This document shows positions 7,706-12,431 of a stretch of 26,490 bases of DNA, piece by piece. Position 1 is the stretch's first letter; each line of letters starts with the position of its first letter. Source of the DNA: a virus. The notes beneath the pieces are model-generated. The model made no database searches. It had not been told where the DNA came from and saw only the letters and a list, made by a program, of their open reading frames with translations. A program made the translations under genes and the position numbers. The stretch is taken from positions 1 through 26,490 of IMG/VR virus record IMGVR_UViG_3300035072_000124; one strand, written 5' to 3'.

Positions 7706-7806
7706 TTGAACCCACGCAGCGCACTTGTCCTATTCGCACTTGTCACGGCGCCGTGGGTTCAACTTGGGTTCAAAATTGATGAGACGCTACGAAACGGCTT
7801 GAACCC
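7706..7806. repeat. GGGTTCAA repeat cluster: candidate integrase arm / AlpA sites
   Basis: The octamer GGGTTCAA occurs at 7755-7762 and 7766-7773, and its reverse complement at 7706-7713 and 7799-7806. The first and second copies by position extend to an 11-bp inverted repeat (TTGAACCCACG and CGTGGGTTCAA). A separate 9-bp direct repeat, GCACTTGTC, occurs at 7721 and 7736. Such a cluster between int and the attachment site is what arm-type integrase and excision-factor sites look like. It also overlaps the int promoter region, allowing autoregulation. Confidence 0.55.
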
Positions 7807-7903
7807 TTACGATTGAATATGAACCACGTTCTTCCCGGATTACAAGGGGAGGACGACCACTTATGAACAAGCCCGATAAACCCTGAAATGAGGCTCTACA
7901 CTT

Positions 7904-7948
7904 CTGGGGGACAAGGGGTCGTGGGTTCGAATCCCGCCACTCCGACCA
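7904..7948 (+). other. Attachment site: 3' fragment of tRNA-Pro(GGG)
   Basis: These 45 nt match the 3' part of a proline tRNA: anticodon loop CTGGGGG with anticodon GGG, the 3' anticodon-stem strand ACAAG, variable loop, T-arm (GTGGG-TTCGAAT-CCCGC), acceptor strand CACTCCG, discriminator A and encoded CCA. The 5' half is absent: the preceding bases do not form the D-arm or 5' acceptor strand. This is the signature of a phage or island att site in a tRNA gene. Because the fragment reads rightward and the intact gene must lie at the opposite end, the element belongs to the left. No functional tRNA is made from this copy. Confidence 0.85.
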
Positions 7949-8044
7949 TTTTATGGAATAATATCAATAAGTTAGCTCTGTAGACCCTTTGTCATAGAGA
8001 GCCGAATCGACCATTTGGGCTAGGAATGGGCTAAAGCCGCCGGA

Positions 8045-8785
8045 GTGACGCAATTGATTTTGTGGCGGGCGGCTGCGGGGATGGCCTTTGTCGGATTGTC
8101 CTCCGCCATTGTGCTTCCCTATGTCGTCGTCGACTACCTAGACGGCAGCGCGCGCCACTTATCCGCGAGCGATTGGGCAGCATGGGCCCAAGCAATACTT
8201 AGCGCTACAAGCGTGGCCGCCGCAGCCTTCATAGCGGTTTATCAGCAGGAAAGTGAGCGGCGTCGCCAAGAAGACATGCGTCATCGGAAGAATGCCGCGG
8301 CGCGCGCAATGTTACCCGCGGCGCTTTCTGAATTGTGCAATTATACATGGCGCTGCTTTAAATATTTGAGATGGTGCAAGGATTTCAATTCCGAGAACCC
8401 GATAGATATCGACCTCTCCCCACCTAACATGCCTTCCGATTTAATATTGAATTTCAAGGATTGTATTGAGTTCGCGGACAAAGGGCCTCGGGATCGCTTA
8501 TGCGAGTTGATAGAGAAGATTCAAATTCAAAATGACAGGCTCACTTTGGTCCGCCCGCTGGCAACACCACACACCATAAATACTTCAATAGTCGACACGA
8601 CAGAAATCTACGCGCGGGTCGACCTGCTATTTCCGTATGCTCGCCGAGAAAATGATGGCGACCCTGGGTCGCCAACGCTAGCGAAAATGCAAACCGCCGC
8701 GAACATAAATCAGGTCATTCACTACCCGGATGTATCGACTCTCATCGAGAGACGATATGGACAGGCAACGACGAATTGCCGGTAG
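8045..8785 (+). CDS. Two-TM membrane protein of unknown function (246 aa)
   Basis: Two hydrophobic helices at residues 9-30 and 46-66 are followed by a charged helix ('QESERRRQEDMRHRK') and a cytoplasmic-looking domain with several Cys and Trp residues. The layout resembles small phage-exclusion or sensor membrane proteins, but no family is recognised. The GTG at 8045 has no good ribosome binding site; an ATG at 8081 is an alternative that would shorten the first membrane helix. Base composition is less GC-rich than the flanking phage genes, which suggests separate acquisition. It lies about 100 nt to the right of the tRNA fragment. Confidence 0.55.
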   Translation: MTQLILWRAAAGMAFVGLSSAIVLPYVVVDYLDGSARHLSASDWAAWAQAILSATSVAAAAFIAVYQQESERRRQEDMRHRKNAAARAMLPAALSELCNYTWRCFKYLRWCKDFNSENPIDIDLSPPNMPSDLILNFKDCIEFADKGPRDRLCELIEKIQIQNDRLTLVRPLATPHTINTSIVDTTEIYARVDLLFPYARRENDGDPGSPTLAKMQTAANINQVIHYPDVSTLIERRYGQATTNCR

Positions 8786-9042
8786 AACCGTCACTCACCT
8801 CTCACCATACCCCACCCCGCCCACGGTCGCCGACCTGCAAAGCCAAGGCGTTCAAGCCGCGAGGGCGTTTTTGCCTGAATCAAACTTGCCAACGTTGCGG
8901 GGTTATCCCATTCGATGCGCTGCGGAACGTCGCCGAGCTTCCTTTCATCCGCTTGGCGAGGTCCCGGCGCTTCGTCTGTTCAGCGTGCGGGTCCCGCGAA
9001 GTGCATCTCATGCCGGATTGGCCGCGGTATCGGTCGAACTAA
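8776..9042 (+). CDS. Small zinc-ribbon-like protein (up to 88 aa)
   Basis: The C-terminal half carries 'CQRCG' and, about 40 residues later, 'FVCSACGSREVHLMPDW', two CxxC knuckles that would bind zinc. The pattern 'IRLARSRRFVCSACGSREV' is one I recall from small proteins of unknown function in rhizobial genomes. The frame overlaps the end of the preceding gene by 10 nt. The TTG at 8776 is the first possible start, but the Pro- and Lys-rich N-terminal 30 residues may not be translated. The role is unknown. Confidence 0.5.
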   Translation: MPVEPSLTSHHTPPRPRSPTCKAKAFKPRGRFCLNQTCQRCGVIPFDALRNVAELPFIRLARSRRFVCSACGSREVHLMPDWPRYRSN

Positions 9043-9080
9043 AGAAATCGGACCTGGCGAAGCTATTTCTGAACATTTTG

Positions 9081-9105
9081 GGAACAAACCCGCCCCGGAG
9101 CCGTT
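9081..9105 (+). promoter_or_regulatory. Sigma-EcfG (general stress response) promoter
   Basis: GGAAC at 9081-9085 and CGTT at 9102-9105 are separated by exactly 16 nt. This is the consensus for the alphaproteobacterial general stress sigma factor EcfG (GGAAC-N16/17-CGTT). It places a transcription start near 9112, about 15 nt before the ATG of the NepR-like gene. A stress-induced anti-sigma paralogue would fit feedback control of that response. Confidence 0.65.
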
Positions 9106-9126
9106 GGCATAGAGGGCGGAAATATC

Positions 9127-9312
9127 ATGAAAAACATAAAGCCGGACTGGCGGAGCGCAGTCTCTCGCGAGTTTCACCCTGGCTCTGCTGCTACGCTCGA
9201 TAAAATCGGGACGCAACTGCGGTTCAAGCTCGCCAAGATCATCGCCGAACCCTTGCCTGTGGAGCTTCAAGAGCTAGTGAGGGATTTGGAACACAAACTT
9301 GAGGAGAGGTAG
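9127..9312 (+). CDS. NepR-like anti-sigma factor paralogue (61 aa)
   Basis: Residues 23-56 ('TLDKIGTQLRFKLAKIIAEP' then 'LPVELQELVRDLEHKL') follow the NepR pattern IGxQLRxxYxxVVxEPVPxRFxxLLxxLE. NepR proteins bind and inhibit the general stress sigma factor EcfG until the response regulator PhyR sequesters them. Length (61 aa) is typical of the family. The ATG has an AGGGCGGA ribosome binding site, and the gene sits behind a consensus EcfG promoter. The Tyr usually present after LR is replaced (LRFKL), so it could be a diverged or decoy paralogue. Family assignment is by pattern, not by search. Confidence 0.6.
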   Translation: MKNIKPDWRSAVSREFHPGSAATLDKIGTQLRFKLAKIIAEPLPVELQELVRDLEHKLEER

Positions 9313-9339
9313 GGCGGTCGCGCTCTCTGTGCCGGCTGC

Positions 9340-9684
9340 TCAGTGGCGGCAGCGGACGAAACCCCGATAGAAGCAGGCGGTCATGACCGCCACAGTGACG
9401 TCGGGATCGTGCGCCGCTTCGCAAATAGCAGGTGGCGCCCTGTCCCCGTTGCAATCGAATATGAAATAACCATCAGAGTCATCGTTCCCTGAGAATGGAA
9501 CGAATTCGTAAGCTTGACCGGCATGGCCGCAGTTCTTATCGAGCAGGCGAGCGGCTCGGATTGCTAACTCTTCGATGTTGCCGTCCAGAGCCGCGATATC
9601 AGCCCATTCGCGCGAGCGTAACGCCAACTCCGCCGTATCGCCGCGAATGCGGTTCTCTTTGTCGAGAAGAACGAAACGCGCCAA
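9340..9684 (-). CDS. Protein of unknown function (114 aa)
   Basis: The TTG at 9684 is preceded by AGGGG about 9 nt upstream and opens a 114-aa frame starting 'MARFVLLDKENRIRGDTAEL'. The composition looks like a folded soluble protein: a mixed alpha/beta pattern and three Cys in the second half ('DCNGDRAPPAICEAAHDPD'). It converges on the NepR-like gene with 27 nt between stops. No domain is recognised and no operon partner is visible. Confidence 0.5.
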   Translation of the reverse strand: MARFVLLDKENRIRGDTAELALRSREWADIAALDGNIEELAIRAARLLDKNCGHAGQAYEFVPFSGNDDSDGYFIFDCNGDRAPPAICEAAHDPDVTVAVMTACFYRGFVRCRH

Positions 9685-9852
9685 CGCGGAAACCCCTAAA
9701 CCGCAAAGCCCAAGTGGTTGTTTAAAATAGCATGAGCCTCAACGTGAGCAAGGACCATTGCACATGCTGGCGAACATTATCGTTGCTGCAGCGCCGAGAG
9801 CAGCAGCGTAGAAACGCTTAAGCCTTGGCTTGATTTGCCGCGCCTTCAAGCG

Positions 9853-9891
9853 AAAAAGGCGGCCCTGCTCTCGGTCGAAAGCAAGGCCGCC
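9853..9891 (-). terminator. Intrinsic terminator after the second NepR-like gene
   Basis: Reading leftward, a 7-bp stem GGCGGCC/GGCCGCC with a further inner stem (TTGCT/AGCAG) is followed by TTTTT. It lies about 70 nt past the stop of the 59-aa gene. The remaining 9,685-9,960 gap holds no gene that I can support. Confidence 0.7.
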
Positions 9892-9960
9892 AGCGAGGCC
9901 GGAAGAAGAGCGACGTAGGAAGGTCGTCTAACCAATAAATTTGGGTGACTTCGCCCTTCG

Positions 9961-10140
9961 TCAAGCCTCGATTTCCTGCAATCGAACGCGCTGCTCAATC
10001 TGCCGCAGGAGCTTCTCCATTGCGGGTGGCAGAGGCTCGGCGACGACGCCTGAAAACATGGCTCGCAAGTGGTCGGCGATAGTCGTGACCCGCGTATTAT
10101 CGAGCAAACGTTGCTTATGAGTTTTGTTATTCGTCAACAC
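9961..10140 (-). CDS. Second NepR-like anti-sigma factor paralogue (59 aa)
   Basis: Residues 20-50 ('TIADHLRAMFSGVVAEPLPP' then 'AMEKLLRQIEQRV') match the NepR core closely: LRAMF aligns with the usual LRAMY, and VVAEPLP with VVxEPVP. The start is taken as the GTG at 10140, with AAGGGAG 9 nt upstream; this gives 59 aa, the typical family length, although the frame stays open to 10200. No EcfG consensus is seen upstream: a GGAAC is present at about 10,191 on this strand but lacks a CGTT at the right distance. A 110-nt structured element lies upstream (10292-10402). It probably binds an EcfG-type sigma factor. Confidence 0.6.
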   Translation of the reverse strand: MLTNNKTHKQRLLDNTRVTTIADHLRAMFSGVVAEPLPPAMEKLLRQIEQRVRLQEIEA

Positions 10141-10291
10141 TGTCCGGTTCTCCCTTTCAGGACATATAATTCCTGAAGCGCGCTCACGGTTCCGCTTCAA
10201 AGACGGAACTGCCCGCGCCTATTCGACGCGGGCCGCCCCCTCCCTCGCGGTATGATCGATCACCGCCGCGCGATTGAGTTCGGAAGTGCTC

Positions 10292-10402
10292 AAAAAAAAA
10301 GGCCCGGCCATTGCTGACAGGGCCTAAGTCTTGATAGAGGCTCGCCACCCGGTCTAGACAGCGAACGACACGAGTGTCGCGCCACGATGGCCGGGGCGTC
10401 AA
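10292..10402 (-). ncRNA. Duplicated structured element, copy A (sRNA or leader with terminator)
   Basis: This 111-nt stretch is about three-quarters identical over its whole length to 11220-11331, although neither copy is convincingly coding. Reading leftward it has a perfect hairpin CGACAC-TC-GTGTCG, a conserved TCTATCAAG segment, and then GGCCC-N14-GGGCC followed by nine T, a strong intrinsic terminator. A segment before the terminator (GCCT...AGGC) could pair alternatively with its 5' arm. It ends about 150 nt before the NepR-like gene at 10140. It could be a small RNA, an attenuating leader or a mobile terminator. The rest of the 10,141-10,482 gap shows nothing else. Confidence 0.5.
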
Positions 10403-10482
10403 ATTCTTTTAGGCAGTAGACGCACATCTTCTCGTGCTGATAGCGTTGCTATCCTAACGCAGAGCACGGGCGCGGGGGTGTT

Positions 10483-10734
10483 GTGTCAATTATCTTTGAG
10501 TTTTTCCGTGAGTCGCCTGACAACGAGCGCATCACTCTCGCGACCGAAAAGAGAAATATCCGGACAGCTGACACCGCGGTATCCTACGCGCGCGGCGCCC
10601 TAAACAATGTTTTGTTTAACGGAGAAATGGCTGACGTCTGCTCAATTAGAACCCAAAAAGGGCTACTAATTTGCGAGGTGAGAAGTGCCGCTCGCCGGCC
10701 GCAAAAGGCGCGGGAAACAATTTCGAGCTTGTGA
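10483..10734 (+). CDS. Small protein of unknown function (83 aa)
   Basis: It starts with GTG ('MSIIFEFFRESPDNERITLA'). The segment 'ARGALNNVLFNGEMADVC' followed by 'SIRTQKGLLICEVRS' resembles small proteins I recall from Bradyrhizobium-like genomes whose function is unknown. The expected fold is alpha/beta with an edge strand at the C terminus. The 3' end overlaps the convergent 140-aa gene by 69 nt, so one of the two C termini may be misplaced or the pair may interfere transcriptionally. It lies between a helical-protein gene and structured element A, breaking up what looks like a duplicated gene-plus-element unit. Confidence 0.55.
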   Translation: MSIIFEFFRESPDNERITLATEKRNIRTADTAVSYARGALNNVLFNGEMADVCSIRTQKGLLICEVRSAARRPQKARETISSL

Positions 10735-11088
10735 TGGGGTGTCGCCCTCATAGCTACCAGAGACAACCACCTTCGTCCTGATTTCATTGGCTGCTTCGCG
10801 AACACATTTTTCAAAGTGTGCGCTCGCAACGCCTTCGTAATTCTTGTTGAGCAAATCCTGCACGCACCGCTCGCAACTCATTAGATACGCGAGTGCCAAC
10901 GGCGGAACGGACTCAATGCTCGTTAGATCGGCCGCCTCTTGCCATTCTCGTTCGAACAATTGGCGCGCAAAACCGGGCAACGCTTCCGCAACGGATGACC
11001 TGAAGAGTTCCCGGAGCTGTCTCGCCGCGTCTTCAAAATGCTCGACGGCTTCACGATTCGGCGGAAGCGAAACTGGACGCAGGTTCAT
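10666..11088 (-). CDS. Helical protein with NepR-like N-terminal segment (140 aa)
   Basis: The ATG at 11088 has GGGAG 6 nt upstream; the frame stays open to 11136, but those residues look non-coding. Residues 18-46 ('FEDAARQLRELFRSSVAEAL' then 'PGFARQLFE') resemble the NepR core (LRxxF, VAExLP), and a longer C-terminal helical domain follows. Its 'HFEKCVREAANEI' matches 'SFNDCAQAALLEI' in the protein at 11328-11681, so the two may be diverged paralogues. The last 69 nt overlap the convergent gene at 10483-10734. It may be an accessory regulator of stress signalling, but this is inference. Confidence 0.55.
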   Translation of the reverse strand: MNLRPVSLPPNREAVEHFEDAARQLRELFRSSVAEALPGFARQLFEREWQEAADLTSIESVPPLALAYLMSCERCVQDLLNKNYEGVASAHFEKCVREAANEIRTKVVVSGSYEGDTPSQARNCFPRLLRPASGTSHLAN

Positions 11089-11219
11089 AATAAGCTCCCA
11101 TGTGGGGGCATGACGCAATGTCGGGCCTTGAAACAATTGTCTAATAGATATCTTAGCTTACACGGAACGGGGAGGCAAGCTTATGTAAGTTCCCTAAGCA
11201 TTGCACGTTGTTTAGCGCT

Positions 11220-11331
11220 AAAAAAAAACCGGCCCCGCCATTGCTGACAGGGCCGAAGGCTTGATAGAGGCCCGCCGTCTGTTCCTACAGCGAGCGTCAA
11301 GAGTGTTGCGCGGCGATGGCCGGGCGGTCAA
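11220..11331 (-). ncRNA. Duplicated structured element, copy B (sRNA, 3'UTR or leader with terminator)
   Basis: This copy overlaps the stop codon of the 117-aa gene and reads in the same direction. Near its 5' end, the hairpin seen in copy A reappears with a changed but still paired base (CAA...TTG against CGA...TCG). It ends with CGGCCC-N14-GGGCCG plus nine T, a strong intrinsic terminator. GGGCC and GGCCC upstream of the terminator could form a competing hairpin that shares the terminator's 5' arm. It could be the 3' end of the 117-aa mRNA, a processed small RNA, or a leader of the 140-aa gene that starts 132 nt further on. Confidence 0.5.
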
Positions 11332-11681
11332 TCCTCTTTCACCGGGCGGAACGCCACAACGTTGTCCTCGTCATCGCCGATCGCAGCCTTTATTTCGAGC
11401 AGAGCGGCTTGGGCGCAGTCATTGAATGACCGATCGGCTTCCCGCTTAAATGCTCCAGCCATCGCCGCACAGGCGCTTTGGAAATGTGTCCGCACGATTT
11501 CCGCCAAGGCGTTCACCTCGCCGTCATCGTCGGCATTCATCGCCGCTTCAAGCGCGCGCCGCTGGAAGGGCGCCAGCCGATCGTAAATCGCACATTCGAA
11601 AGACGCGCGAAGCATCCGGTCGGCGACAATCCATTCGTCAACGGCCGGCTCAATAGTGCGGCGTGTAGGCGTATCCGTCAT
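11328..11681 (-). CDS. Acidic helical protein of unknown function (117 aa)
   Basis: The ATG is preceded by AGGAG at 8 nt. The protein is all-helical and Ala-rich. Its C-terminal half, with 'SFNDCAQAALLEIKAAI', resembles the end of the 140-aa protein encoded next in the same direction. The stop codon falls inside structured element B, so gene and element may be one transcriptional unit ending at that terminator. No catalytic or membrane features are visible. The function is unknown; its position between stress-type regulators suggests a related role. Confidence 0.6.
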   Translation of the reverse strand: MTDTPTRRTIEPAVDEWIVADRMLRASFECAIYDRLAPFQRRALEAAMNADDDGEVNALAEIVRTHFQSACAAMAGAFKREADRSFNDCAQAALLEIKAAIGDDEDNVVAFRPVKED

Positions 11682-11708
11682 CGGTTGGCTCCTAACGTTG
11701 GGAGAAAG

Positions 11709-11897
11709 TCAGGCGGCTCGGCGAGCCGCGGTTTGTGATCGGCGAGCGGCAAGGTCGCGACGATCCTTGGCCACGCGATGCGCATACCGGAGCGCTTCGC
11801 CGAAGGTGTCGAATAGCCGGCGTCGAAAGAGGCTGTGCGCGTAAGTCATGATCTGCGCGCGATCGATTGGCGCGGTTCGCGCAGACGTTTTGCTCAT
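11709..11897 (-). CDS. Small basic protein of unknown function (62 aa)
   Basis: The start at 11897 ('MSKTSARTAPIDRAQIMTYA') is chosen over upstream starts because GGGAG lies about 9 nt before it and the earlier residues look non-coding. The middle, 'AHSLFRRRLFDTFGEALRYA', is the kind of short amphipathic helix pair seen in small unknown proteins of alphaproteobacterial accessory regions. The tail is Arg- and Ala-rich. A TTGACA box with a weak -10 lies about 85 nt upstream. It is followed after 27 nt by the 117-aa gene in the same direction. Confidence 0.5.
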   Translation of the reverse strand: MSKTSARTAPIDRAQIMTYAHSLFRRRLFDTFGEALRYAHRVAKDRRDLAARRSQTAARRAA

Positions 11898-12071
11898 CGC
11901 CCCAAGCTCCCTTCCGGCTCGCCATTTCCGTGACGACCTCAAGCTTAGCTACCTATTCAGCGCAACCTTGTCAAGCTTTCGTCTTGTCTAATTCGCACAC
12001 ATACTTTGTAATGACTTGTATAGTTCATCATTCTACATGTCACAACATTCACACAACAAAGAATAGAGACG

Positions 12072-12105
12072 AAAAAAGCGCCGCCGACCTTTCGGCCGGC
12101 GGCGC
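12072..12105 (-). terminator. Intrinsic terminator closing the leftward packaging/tail operon
   Basis: Reading leftward, GCGCCGCC-N12-GGCGGCGC is followed by six T. This is a strong GC stem with a clean U-tract, about 120 nt beyond the last gene of the structural operon. It marks the left boundary of that transcription unit. Between 11,942 and 12,072 the sequence is AT-rich and I see no gene. Confidence 0.75.
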
Positions 12106-12133
12106 TCCCCACCTCTCAGGAGATTTTGCTGAT

Positions 12134-12192
12134 CCTGCGAGCGGCATGACTACGCGCCCGTTTGAAAAGCGCCGCCGGGCTCCGCTCGCAGG
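12134..12192. repeat. 11-bp perfect inverted repeat
   Basis: CCTGCGAGCGG at 12134-12144 and its exact reverse complement at 12182-12192 enclose 37 nt that themselves contain GC-rich complementary stretches. The structure lies between the last structural gene and the operon terminator. It could be an RNA structure in the 3' UTR or a relic of a deletion. I assign no function. Confidence 0.4.
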
Positions 12193-12224
12193 TTCGCCGT
12201 CAGCACGACGTGGAGTCTGCCCGG

Positions 12225-12425
12225 CTATTCGTGAAACTTGGATAGGTCTGGAAATCGTGACGCGCGCAGATGGCGCGGCGTGCGAACGAAGCTGATGACT
12301 TGCAATAGACCGATCACTACGCCCGAAAAGAAGCAGGTCGCCACAAACCAAAGGAAGGCGACAACGACGGCCACGCCGATCTGCGCGACGACAGGATATT
12401 CACTGCTGATGTAGCTCATACGCAT
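12225..12425 (-). CDS. Small membrane protein (66 aa)
   Basis: Residues 12-48 ('VVAQIGVAVVVAFLWFVATC' then 'FFSGVVIGLLQVISFV') are strongly hydrophobic and could form one long or two short membrane helices. A basic C-terminal tail follows ('RTPRHLRASRF'). GAGG lies upstream, and either the ATG at 12425 or the one two codons later could be used. It starts 6 nt after the tape-measure stop, so it is in that operon, where tail-completion or lysis genes would usually follow. A holin-like role is conceivable from position and hydrophobicity, but nothing confirms it. Confidence 0.55.
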   Translation of the reverse strand: MRMSYISSEYPVVAQIGVAVVVAFLWFVATCFFSGVVIGLLQVISFVRTPRHLRASRFPDLSKFHE

Positions 12426-12431
12426 TCGCCT

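Noticed and set aside
8038-8050. CGGAGTG as the 5' acceptor strand of a permuted or split tRNA
   Set aside because: Seven bases can match by chance. No D-arm follows, and the sequence lies downstream of the 3' fragment with no other tRNA features.
9730-9900. Small leftward frame with a hydrophobic segment ('FYAAALGAAATIMF')
   Set aside because: It has no ATG or GTG start and no ribosome binding site, and it runs through the terminator of the preceding gene.
10184-10402. Leftward 72-codon frame over structured element A
   Set aside because: It has no ribosome binding site, the residues look like out-of-frame GC-rich sequence, and the element's hairpins and terminator explain the conservation better.
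11162-11190. EcfG promoter upstream of the 140-aa gene
   Set aside because: On the leftward strand GGAAC and CGTT are present, but the spacing is 19 nt, outside the 16-17 nt requirement.
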